DNA of 64,000 nucleotides, from contig JAQOTA010000017.1 of NCBI GenBank assembly GCA_029532415.1, positions 558,001 through 622,000 of the forward strand, in the 5' to 3' direction. The notes beneath the pieces were generated by a model, which saw nothing but the letters and a program-made list of their open reading frames with translations, was not told the DNA's origin and made no database searches. This stretch comes from Marasmius tenuissimus (taxonomy: Eukaryota; Basidiomycota; Agaricomycetes; Agaricales; Marasmiaceae). Positions 1 to 10,228 of this stretch are shown here, one piece after another. The translations under genes were made by a program, and so were the position numbers. The first letter of the stretch is position 1, and each line of letters opens with the position of its first letter.

Positions 1-639
1 GTGCTGGTAAGATGGACATTGCAGCCGCCACTCGAGTGCGCGCCTTCTGTAATCGGTCGTACGCCTGACCTTGTACAGGGCCGCGTTTGGGTGCGTCGTC
101 GGACCGTAAATTCTGAAGCAATATATCCACCCAGGTATCTTCACTCGTACTCCGGCATTGTTCAGAACTGCGGTACTGATCGAATCGTGTGGCCAATTGC
201 AAGATGATTGGCGTAACTTGAGGCTGATCTCGAGGGGGATGGTCGTGTACAGCGGTTGTTGTGGCCGAAAGGACGTGGTACGATGCCGAGGGAGGTAGCA
301 AGATGAAGTCAGAGTTGGGCGGGCATCGAGGATAAAGATGACTTCTTCGATGTTTGACGAAGTCGATTGGCAAGTTACGGTTCGCTCTTCGCTGCTGCTG
401 CTGACCGATGTCGATGAGCATTGCAGGAACACGTTCGGCGATTGGTTCAGTGAACAAAGGCCATATGCGGGTACTGGTGAACGATTATCGAGGGTCGGTT
501 CGGGTGGCCGTAAGGATGAAACATGCGAATACTGCGACGTGAAAACGTCGTTTGATCGTTGGATGGTATGATAATGGGTGTTGAGGAAAGGAGGGCTGGG
601 GAGCCGTATGCACATAACGTCAACGGAGTGTGGGTCCAT
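1..639 (-). CDS. partial hypothetical protein, runs off left edge
   Basis: Reading the minus strand from an ATG at 639-637, one frame stays open for about 213 codons to the window edge, so the C-terminus is outside. The N-terminal half is rich in Ser, Thr and Pro (low complexity, including a Ser run). The last 80 residues look more globular, with alternating hydrophobic and basic residues. No motif was recognised. A second minus frame is also open over roughly the last 170 bases, so the true frame or a splice there is uncertain. Support is open-frame length only. Confidence 0.35.
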   Translation of the reverse strand, partial: MDPHSVDVMCIRLPSPPFLNTHYHTIQRSNDVFTSQYSHVSSLRPPEPTLDNRSPVPAYGLCSLNQSPNVFLQCSSTSVSSSSEERTVTCQSTSSNIEEVIFILDARPTLTSSCYLPRHRTTSFRPQQPLYTTIPLEISLKLRQSSCNWPHDSISTAVLNNAGVRVKIPGWIYCFRIYGPTTHPNAALYKVRRTTDYRRRALEWRLQCPSYQH

Positions 640-1559
640 CTTCTTTATCTTCGTTATCGAAGTCTTCTGATGATTTTCTATTCCTCCCTGCTCGATTTTG
701 ACTGAGAGTGGATGCCGAAAGGGACGAGCGGCGCTGGATGTAGTTGGATAGACCTGTACTGTGAGTTGTCGCTATGAGAGCCCTGATTCCTCCTGAAGAG
801 ACTGAATATCACGCACCTAGAGCCCACAGTATCCTTCCTGTCCTTGGCTAAAGTCCTCCGGAGCCGTGTATGCTGATTTCAAGAGAGGTAGCAAAAAGGA
901 TGTTGACAGTGGGAGAAGAGCTCAATAACCGGCGGCTGTGCACCGACGCCGGTACCGACGCCGACGCCGACGCTGACACCAACTCAAGCATACTCGTTGT
1001 ACAAACTTGTTACATAGATCTGTGACAGTCGATTATGTTTTTTTGCCAATAAATACATTGATTTGTACATTATTTGAATCTCCGCTGAACATTCGCCATG
1101 AGGACTCGATTTGTCCTCAAGTTGGCCTCAAGTTGATCTCACCCGAGACGGTCTCGGTTGAGACTCAACCAAGACGCCTTGTGCCCCCAGTGTTACAGCA
1201 CTTCAAAGCATCTCTCAATTGGATCAAACGAGTCAGCGCTATCGTTGATCCAGCAGATCAAACACGCTTCTCAAGTACGGCCAAGGGTTCGGTCGGTGCA
1301 TCCATTTTAACTCAGTTCATCGAGCTCGCGGTATAGATATCCGAAGAGTTCCCAAATGTATCATCATGGGTGCAATGGTGGACGCGAAAGAAAACGCTGC
1401 AGTACTGATTGCATCAGCACGGCGCATGGACCCTACCCTTTGGAATTCTATCCCGACAACCACCGATTCTGTAGAATCGATCCATTGGCGCTCATACAGT
1501 GCTTTTGGTAGACGACATGAGCTCATCAGCGGATTCTATGCGTTATATGAGGTGGCGGG
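640..1559. other. intergenic, no gene recognised; short GACGCC-type repeat
   Basis: No convincing coding frame was seen. Positions about 944-978 hold a short imperfect GAC/GCC microsatellite. From about 1290 the sequence approaches the remnant of a DUF6535 gene tail. Confidence 0.4.
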
Positions 1560-1620
1560 TTTCTTTGAGGAGGAAAATATGAATAATGTAGGATATCCGG
1601 ACGCCGACAAGGTCGTTTAG
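1560..1620 (+). pseudogene. remnant of a DUF6535-family gene (C-terminal end)
   Basis: The last codons read GYPDADKVV before a stop, matching the invariant tail GGPDADKNV of the three longer copies in this window. The sequence that follows (from 1621) is the same 3' flank seen after those copies. Only the tail is recognisable, so this is a truncated member of the family. Confidence 0.55.
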
Positions 1621-3524
1621 TCATGACTTTGAGTTTCGAAATCACTGTATTCTGAATCTATGGTCATCTTTTGTATCATCTTACAGGTCCAATCACGGTC
1701 ATATTCAAGTTGTTCACCATCTATACTGTTCAACACAACGTCCCCAGGAACAAAATATGTACTTCTAATTCTCGAGCAGCAGTCTTTTGCCATGAATAAG
1801 TACGTAAGAGAGTCGGACGTCGGCTGAGGCCCTCAAGTTCGCTCAAGCGCTCAAGATTCGACACTAATTGTTACTCGCAATTATTGAAGTTCTATAGGTC
1901 CTTCACAACGTCAACTTAGAGCACTATGTTGAACTGAACTCACGCTGAGCTCACGCACGCTGGTATGGTCCCGATTTGATATTATCGCCCCCCATCGGTT
2001 GCAAAATCGTCGCCAGCGCGTGTTTTCTTTCAGTAATGATATTCAAGCGTCCCTCAACTCACTGTCATCAAATTGCTTTCAGTGAACGCCCGGTAGCAAG
2101 GTATACTTTCCGATAAAATCTGCAATATGTATCATTGTATCTTGAGAGACCGTAAGGTCTGCTCAGTAACAGGCCCATCAACCCCAGCTCTATCGTGGTG
2201 ATGAGGTGGGCAGAGTATGCCCTCTGTGGAAAAGGCCGTCGAGTCAAACACCAAGCATATCCGTCGCCTCAGCTTCTCGTTCGTCCCAGCGGTTGAGAGC
2301 CATAGGCCAGCTAAGGATAAGTTGATTGAGAAACCTTCGTCGTAAACCCGTGTAGGTGTATTCCGTTAGGAGGCAAAGTGTAGTCATTAAAGAAGGAAAT
2401 TGACTTCCTTGGTATCTTTTCATGGAGTGTCTAAGAACATCGTCAGTATCAACGAGAAAGGGGAAACAGGGGAGCATGTAATCCAGCATACAGATTCAAG
2501 TAGGTGTTGAACACCGTCCGCCCTGCTCGTAGCGTGTGCTATTTCGAGGTATTGAAAGCCCTCCGATTCCGTGTCGATCTCCATGTTCGTAGGCTGAGGA
2601 ACTGGTTCGGATGAGTGAATGCCTCTGAGTGTCATGAGAGCATGACACGCGTACAATTCACCCTGCGAGCGCATCTCCGCTCGGAGATCGAATACAGTTT
2701 GTCCATCGTTGAACCGGATTTCAGAACAACGGGTCAGAGGTAATGAGAGTGGGTTCGAGCCTGTCTAGTGATAGCAACATAGGCACTCCAATTCCGTGTT
2801 GATCTCCATATTCGTAGGTTGAGGGACCCGGCATCGAATGCCTCTGGGCGTCATGAGAGTGCGACACAGGTAAAATGAACTCTGAGAGCGCTGAGAGCGA
2901 ATCCCCGCTCGACGATCGAATTGAATGTGTCCTCGTTGGACCAGAAAAGTTCTGAAAAACAAGTCAGAGGTACATGAGAGTGAGTTCGAGCCTGTCGAGT
3001 GGTAGACTCGGAGACATGAGTGGAGATACGTCTTCTATGGGCTGAAGTAGGCTGTTGGCAAACGAGGCCGTAGGTTGTTTGATTTCGTTTGAGTTGGGTT
3101 ATTCGAGGTATGCATGAAAGAGAGCTGGAAGGTGTTTGGACTAGAGAAGGAAAGGTCCTGGAGATCGGCAAAGACATCGTGTGGGTATCGTCTTCCAAAT
3201 TGTATTTGAATGTGAATGGTCTTGAAGATAAGCTTGGAGAGATTGAGAGACTCGACGGTGCTTGAAGATGCTACGGTCGTTGCTGAATCGTGGACTGAGG
3301 ATGCGCGTAGCTTGAACTGGATGACGAAAGGGAGATCCGATAATTCTCCATCGCCGATACTGTTGAGAATAGATAGTGAGCGTGTGTTGAAAAGAACGAA
3401 TGAAGGACTCAGAGCATGTGAAGAGTCGGCAATGAGCTTGGCGGCAAGATGGCCGTTGGGAACAAAGAGCGGTTAGAGAGCGGCGACTAGCTGTGGTCAT
3501 TCTCACACCTCTCTCACAAACACC
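1621..3524. repeat. DUF6535 unit flanks (3' flank then 5' flank)
   Basis: This spacer links the remnant at 1.6 kb to copy 1. Its parts recur near 30.7-33.8, 37.2-38.8 and 43.4-45.0 kb, with shorter pieces after the other gene tails. It includes a stretch near 2400-2500 that is uninterrupted here but split by a TIR element at 31462-32977, and a stretch near 3450-3510 that is uninterrupted here but split at 44989-46291. No gene is evident; its open frames are not conserved between copies. Confidence 0.75.
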
Positions 3525-6500
3525 ATGTCTACAGCCAAATCACCAGTCAGGAAGAGATCCCGTAGCTCAGGAAAGTCGACTTCCTCGCAAACTCAGGTGG
3601 GCATACAATGTTGTAGCTCCTGGATCTTGGTCTCACAGCTCAACTCGGCACCCTCTGTGCTACTTCTCAGTCTTCACGGCGTCCAACACAGGATGAGTCA
3701 CAGTCACCACCGGAAAATCTCGCTCTAGTATGGCTTTGATTGAATCTTGTATTTGTATCCGTACTGATATTTTGTTGCACAGTCTGCGGGGCCCACATCA
3801 AAGGAGATCGCTGGCAGATCGACGGATCCGGACGAGCATCAGCGGGACTCGGGAACACCTGAACAAGTGAGCGACACACTCGCATTACTTGTTGATATCA
3901 ATAACCTCCATGGCTTTGGTTGAGGTCCGAGATCCTGAACATGAGCTTGGAACGAAGCCGATGCATGATGATACCGAGATACAAGACACAGATCCGGCAC
4001 CGATGGTGAGTTGTCGCGACCACGCTCATCTCCATCGGGCCTCATCCAATTACTTTCTACCGGTTACCCAGGATCCAACAAGTGCCAAGGAGGGAGTCTT
4101 CCCTCATGCCACGGATGTGAACAAGGACAAGGACAGGTCAAACACGGTAAGGCTTCACCAATCTTCGATAGGTCATCCAGTTTGCTCATCCACTTGTCAG
4201 GATACAGGACCAGGAGAGCAAACCGCGCTGGACGATAAGAAGACCGATGACCCCACAGGAAACGAAGATGCAGCTAAAAAGCCATCGGTGAGTGCTCTAC
4301 TCCTAGGCTTTGTTTTGATGCTCAACTGTGTGAAGAATCCTCAAGATCCCACGCTTGAGAAAGCTTGGGAGGTTGTCATGAAGGAGGTTACCTCGCTGGA
4401 TGATGGACTTGTTGGAGGATGGAAGGAAGATATTGACACCTTATTGGTCTTTGTACGTGTCTATTATCTTGGAATTTTCAGAAGACTGAACTCATCCTTT
4501 CCATATTCAAAGGCCGGCCTTTTTTCTGCAGTTGTCACCGCTTTCACCATCGAATCGTACCAGTGGCTCCAGGAAGCACCAGAAGACACTACCGTCGCAC
4601 TGCTGAAGCAGATATCCCAGCAGATGAATGGCACCTCAGCTCCCGAGCCTGACGAGTTCACAATAACGTCGTCCGTTGTTGCAATCAACGTGCTATGGTT
4701 CCTCAGCCTCATCATCGCTCTCGTCGATGCCTTGTTTGCGCTCCTCTGCAAACAGTGGCTTTGGGAGCATCGCCGGCATACCCACACACGCACCCCATCT
4801 GAAGCACTTGCACTTCGGTGGCTCCGATAGCAGAGCCTAGAAAAGTGGCACGTTCCAACCATTCTCGCCTCTCTTCCCATGCTACTTGAACTCGCCCTCT
4901 TCCTCTTTCTTGCTGGGCTGCTGGAGCTGTTGCGGTTGCGGCATCCAGTACCATTTTGGATTGCGACAATTGTTGTTGGATTTGCTGCCCTCTTCTACTT
5001 TGGAACCACGATCATCCCTACCATTGATATCGCTCGACAGGCACTACAAGTAACATGGGAGCTCAGGTATAAACGAACCAACCCCAACCGGGCAGCTTTT
5101 TTAACGTCCAGTAATTTTATCATGGCACTACCTCCCATGGAATATACATGTCCTTATAAATCACCCCAGGCTTGGGTTGCGTTCCAAAGCTTGAGAATGA
5201 TTTCTCGCATTCTTGGTCCCCCAGACCGTGCGGCATGGTTTCTCTATGAAAGGGGTTATATCACTTGATCTACCTATGGCCGTCTTTTCCGTTTTTTTGG
5301 CCGTTTAACGCCGACTGGGACTTCTGGACAAATAATATTTAGTCTTTCAAACTGGTCAACTGTCGATCTTGAACTCCTCCAACGTTCAGACATTGACCTC
5401 GCCCCTCCTTTTTATGAGCTCAATGCATTCCGCTGGCTGGTTGCAGAGCTCCGAGACAGCCCCCACATGATTCCACACCTCCAGAGAATACTGTCGACTA
5501 TTCCCCTGCATCTCGTTATGGCCGCAGTTCTTGACCAATGGTTCTTTCTCCCAGACAGGAAGTGGACTGTTAAGGACATTGAGACAGCACTTGGACCTAA
5601 TATTTCTCAGTGGGGCATCGAAGATCATCTAGCAGTCGAAAAGGGATATTTTCTTGCCCAAGGTAGAAAAACATGGCTTTTCAACCGCCTTCTTCATTGG
5701 ACCCATGTGTCAATGAATGGCAGGGACAAAGGTATAGACAGCGGTCGGGATTCTCCGGATCTCTTTCCCGTCGGAGCCGTCCCTTTCAGAAGTGTTGATG
5801 CAAACCCGGACGATGATGAACGTGAGCACCTCTGGCGTATATACGCAGAGATCGCCCAGGATCCAGCTGTTCCAGATGATTATTGGGAAACTTTGATGGA
5901 AGATTTGGGTTCGTAGATCATCGCGTCGTCAACCACTTCCCCCTTTGTCAGATCGGCCGATGGGTGCAAATTTCTGTCCGAAATCCATAGCACCATCCTT
6001 GAAAGGAGGATCCAACCTAAGTATGAAATTGGCACGGATTGGATGGAGGCCATGGATATCTTGCTGCGCGTGCACGGGCTTCCCGAAAACCACTTCCAAC
6101 CTATCTCCGGCTGTTTCCCCCTCCCATTCTCAAAGCTCAGGAAGACATTGAACACTCTATCTCCCACAAATCCTAACGACTTCCGACACCTGGATGCATT
6201 TAGGACGGGGTGGGGTGATGCAAACATATGGAACAAGAAGGAACTTGTCACAATTCTATCAAACCACATCAACAACTACCCCGAATCCGATGCCGAATCA
6301 TCCTACTCTCCTGACAAATCAAAAGTTTTGCTGCTCGTGATGTCTTCGGCAGGGCTGGAGCTGATAACCTTCGTGAATAATCGTCTGGCCGAGGAATCGG
6401 AAACTTACAAATACCTTTATCCTCCTAATCGTATGGGCTGGCGAGATGCTATAGAGCGGGTTAGAGCGGCTCATCCAGAACTGCCACCAGATCACTTCAA

Positions 6501-6867
6501 AAACATATATCACGAAGGAGTTGACCCCCCTATCTCTGATGAAAATCAATCGCAGCAGGAAGTCGAAGCTGAAGCGCAGGCAAGGGACTCCGGCAGTGGT
6601 AGCCCGAGAAACGTTACCAATGCTGGAGAAGTAAACCACGACGAGATGAATGGCCGTTCTAATTTGGCCACGGAACCATTCCCACAGCCTGGGCCCGGGA
6701 ACCTTGGAGAACGACGCTCGCTTGTTGATGGAGATACTAACGAAAAGGGAGGTATTTCCAGGGAGCCGGTAGTGACTGGGGATCCTGCGATTGCGAGTGG
6801 TACCACAAGTAGCACTGCACAGGGGGAGAAGATGGTGGGAGGTCCGGAGGCCGACAAGAACGTGTAG
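3525..6867 (+). pseudogene. DUF6535 membrane protein, copy 1, three in-frame stops
   Basis: The exon plan matches the intact copies: 3525-3596, 3783-3866, 3925-4005, 4072-4146, 4201-4287, 4336-4452 and 4513-6867. Exons 6-7 join to give the DUF6535 core (DIDTLLVF followed by AGLFSAVVTAF). Hydrophobic segments follow, one including FLSLIIALVDALFALL. Three stops interrupt one otherwise open frame: TAG at 4828-4830, TGA at 5266-5268 and TAG at 5914-5916. Copies 2 and 3 have sense codons there. No frameshift was found across about 2.3 kb, although a short in-frame deletion lies near 5920. The tail KNV is followed by TAG. Function of the family is unknown; a multi-pass membrane location is inferred. 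Recent pseudogenisation is the simplest reading. Confidence 0.85.
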
Positions 6868-7317
6868 CCAAGATTCTGAATCTGCTGTCTTTTTATGATT
6901 TTTTTTTTCAAGACAATTACCAGCCAAATTCACGATGTTCACCATCCATATGCATATTGCTGTATACAACGCCTGACGATGTACTTACTCCTCATTCTCG
7001 AACGGCAGCTTCTCGCCGCTATGATTATGTATTTGAGAGACCTGGATGTCTCGGACTAAGGCCCTCATGATCCCCCAAGCGCTCGAAATCTAACACTTGT
7101 TGCATGAGTCGCGTCACTCGCAACTTCTGAGAAGTTTTGTCGACTGTTAAATGTCGAAGTCCTAACTTCATTTTCTTCGACTACCTCTTTGACTACTGGG
7201 TTCAACTCATAGTTCAGGTAGCATTGAACTCGCGCAAACTGGTACTACCAGTACCACTGATCGATATAATGGCCCACGTGTTGGCCGCAAAACTCTCACC
7301 ACTATTATACTTGGGTA
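6868..7317. repeat. 3' flank of DUF6535 copy 1, left part (split by Helitrons)
   Basis: The sequence resembles the 3' flanks after 1620, 37194, 43440 and 49713. It stops at 7317, and its continuation starts at 24926: joining the two sides gives sequence collinear with the uninterrupted flank near 43880-43930. This defines the Helitron insertion point. Confidence 0.75.
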
Positions 7318-7350
7318 CTAGCGGTCTACCCGTGCCGGTACCGGCACGGG
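7318..7350 (-). other. Helitron 1 3' terminus with hairpin and CTAG end
   Basis: CTAG occupies 7318-7321. Seven bases further in lies CCCGTGCCGG paired with CCGGCACGGG (7329-7350). A hairpin a few bases before a CTRR end is the Helitron 3' replication stop signal. Helitron 2 has the same arrangement at 20389-20420. Confidence 0.88.
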
Positions 7351-7893
7351 CTATAATCGAGACTCAACTGTGAAGCGGACTATGAGCAGGTCTGTACTGT
7401 ACACTTATAAGACAACATCAGGTCGATTGAAATCAGAAAACAATCGTAACAGTGTTTGATAGGGTTCAAGATGATGTCGAGCAGTCTTCATTGCGTTCAA
7501 TTTTTTTTTACTACTAAAAGTACATCACGTAGAGTCGCAAGCCAATTTTTTTGTATGTATTTTGCCAAGGCGATATCAGGTGCGGACGCGAATAAATTGA
7601 ACCAAAACAATAAGCCGTACAGGGCGAAGGCAGTTGGGAAGCTTTTCCAGGATTGAGACCAAGGGAGAGATGGACAGAAGAACGTCAGATGGTCAAGTCC
7701 GTCAAGAAAACAGTCCTACATCTGGTTAGGACTCGGATATTGTACACCGGACGGAAGCAATGATAAACGGAGCCAATTCAGAATGTGATAGTGAAGGAGT
7801 CCTCTTCCAAGTTGAAGTTGAGCAGGCTCGAGTGGTGGACCTATAAACAAAGTATCAGTTGAACGGATGTTGCAAAGAAGAACGACATGTACA
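7351..7893. other. Helitron 1 3' region, no gene recognised
   Basis: This is the non-coding stretch between the terminal hairpin and the stop codon of the first cargo gene. It is AT-rich and has no convincing frame. It probably includes the 3' untranslated region of the gene ending at 7894. Confidence 0.4.
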
Positions 7894-9536
7894 TCAATCA
7901 TCTTCCTCACACATTTCGTTATCTTCCTCAGCTTCATCGTCGACGATTTCAGAGGCCTTGCTCTCCTCTGCAAGAATATCATTGTCGCTGCCCTCCATGT
8001 CGATGTCTGTCAGTGGAGAAGAGCCTTGAGATGTGACAACAATAACATCATCTTCAGGCTCAGTTGCACGCTGTTTGCCTTTGCCTTTGGCAGAGAGCGG
8101 TGTGCTTCGACCAACACTGCCTGCCGCAGCACTCTTGCCGCGACAACCTCTCTGGGACGTGGTTACGGCAGCAGAGGAAGCAGTGCCGCGGCCACGGCCA
8201 CGACCTCTGCCACCATGCTTGGATCCGCCACGACCAGATGCACGGGCCGGAGGAGTAGGGGCAAAGGCTGGCTCCTCGACCCTCCTGCGTTTGAGTAGGT
8301 CAGGCCTAACCTCAGGGAAGTCTTCGTGGAACTCTTTAATGCGAGTGAGAATGCAAGCAGGTGTAGTATCGGTAGGCACCACTTATGATTAGTGCCGGCT
8401 GTGTCATTTGCGGCAATAGATCTGTTCATTGCGCTGGCAGACGGGGAGGACGCAGATGCCGAGTCCATTCTGTAGCTCGGAGTCTTGACAGGAGAAGGTG
8501 AGGTATAAACCAGTGGAGGAAAGGTAGGCTTGCGAGGGGTGGAAGGCCCTTTGCATCGGAGTTGAAATAACAGTGCGACGGGGCCAGATGTAATGTGACA
8601 TACCAGGATTACTATCATCATTGTTGTTGTTGAGGATGGCCTGCACTCCGGAAGTCGGGCGAACGAGTATACTGAGCTGTGTGGGATGAACACAGAAGTA
8701 TTCTGTGACATTATTGTCATTGCATGCAACACGAAGGAGCTGGCCGACTACAAAGACAATTGACCCATTGGGTGGGATTGGCTTGCGTTCGCCGAACCGG
8801 TCATTCGGGATGAATTCGATGCGGATTAAAGCGCTACCTGCAAAAGACTTAGAAAAATGATAATTTGTTGACGAGTCAGAAGGATACCTACCAAATCCAT
8901 TGATCAACTTGAGCCACTGATGAGTGGTCACGTCGAAGGAGTTGGTAGGACTAGGCTGGGCATTGCCAGTCACACCGGCAATATGGAGGAGCGGGGTGTC
9001 AATTGGCGTCGGTTGTTCAGGTAGGGGGATAGTCTAGGTATCATGAGATATAGTCAACAGAGTTGCAGACAATGATAAGATCAGTTCAGAGACACAACTT
9101 GCCTTAATGATTTCTCCTACAAAGTCATATTCGGCATTGTCAAACCTAAACTCCATCCAAGTCGGCATTGCATTGATATCCAGGGTAGCGATCTGGGACA
9201 AGGTCATTAGTTGTGGGTCACAGGTTACAGACGTAGGATGGGGAGCCAAAATGCACGACTCACACTACACTTGGCATACACATATTCTGTGGGCAGGGGC
9301 TTTTCAATCCATGCTCAGACCTTCCCGACAACATAAGTCATGCCATCTGGAAGGGAAACTTGAGCGTCAAACACGGTCGACCTTGTAGACCGGGGTTCAA
9401 ACTGCGGGTTTGTCAGCTTGAATACGGCGTTGAGGACGAGAGCTCCCACAGGAGCTCGGTTCTTCGCCGGAGAGGAAGGGACGGTGAGAGCAGTAGGGGA
9501 ATCAGCGTTGGTGTTTTTTTTTTTGATTTGAACCAT
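7894..9536 (-). CDS. Helitron cargo protein with RGG-type and acidic C-terminus
   Basis: The start is the ATG at 9536 (MVQIKKKNTN). Coding blocks joined by plausible GT-AG introns run to a stop at 7894. The N-terminal two thirds is beta-rich by eye, for example SIVFVVGQLLRVACNDN and FCVHPTQLSILVRP. The C-terminal part has a Gly/Arg-rich stretch (SGRGGSKHGGRGRGRGRG) and then a long Asp/Glu-rich tail. An RGG box plus acidic tail suggests nucleic-acid binding. Some Helitrons carry RPA-like single-strand binding proteins, and this gene could play such a role, but no OB-fold motif can be proved by eye. At least four introns are inferred, and the exon borders are approximate. Confidence 0.5.
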
Positions 9537-10228
9537 GTTAGGAAAGCGAGTGGGTGAGTTAGCAGGTCTTGCAGTAGTTGTGGCAGCTTATAAAGTCATA
9601 ATGCAAGGGCGATAAGTCGAACAGTAGTCGGAGATCGGAAAAACCAGGGCCTCACTTGGTCATTTGAACCTGAAGTTCTCCCCCGCTGTCCATACTCAAA
9701 ATCCTAAAAATTTCAAGGCTGCGAGTACTGGAGTAGGCAAAAAAAATTTTCTTTCTTTCGATATTGACCATGAATGTTGAGGTAAAGAAAAGGGAGCCCT
9801 CGTGAGGCGCATTAAAAGGTTCCGAAATTGCAGTCCGGTGTGGCGGGTCCAAGTAGGTACTTGGTGTTGACGGGGTGGTTCGTTCTCTGATGCTATTGGT
9901 CCATCAGAGTAGGGAAACTCTAGTCAGCAATCGGTCCGGTGAATTCAGTGATGGTGTACTAACCTACTCGGGTGCAACAAATCGGATAATGATACAAGAC
10001 CTCCCACTTGGGCGAGCTTCTCAATACAAAAATGACATATGGATCGGGTCATAGACGAAGCTTGAAAAAAAATTTTCTCTTTTTCAAAGTCACGTATGCA
10101 ATGGAATGGAAGGGTGGAGTGGAATAGTTCAGGTCTGGCAGTGACGCTGCGTATGTGTATGAGCACAAGTACGATACAATGCATGCAGACTATGAAGGCG
10201 GTACAACACCGCTAACTTTCAGAGCTTT
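9537..10228. promoter_or_regulatory. non-coding spacer inside Helitron 1
   Basis: This 692-bp gap separates the stop of RepHel from the start of the cargo gene on the same strand, so it should hold the RepHel 3' end and the cargo promoter. It contains two similar A-run/T-run motifs, near 9738-9765 and 10063-10085. No coding frame was recognised. Confidence 0.35.
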
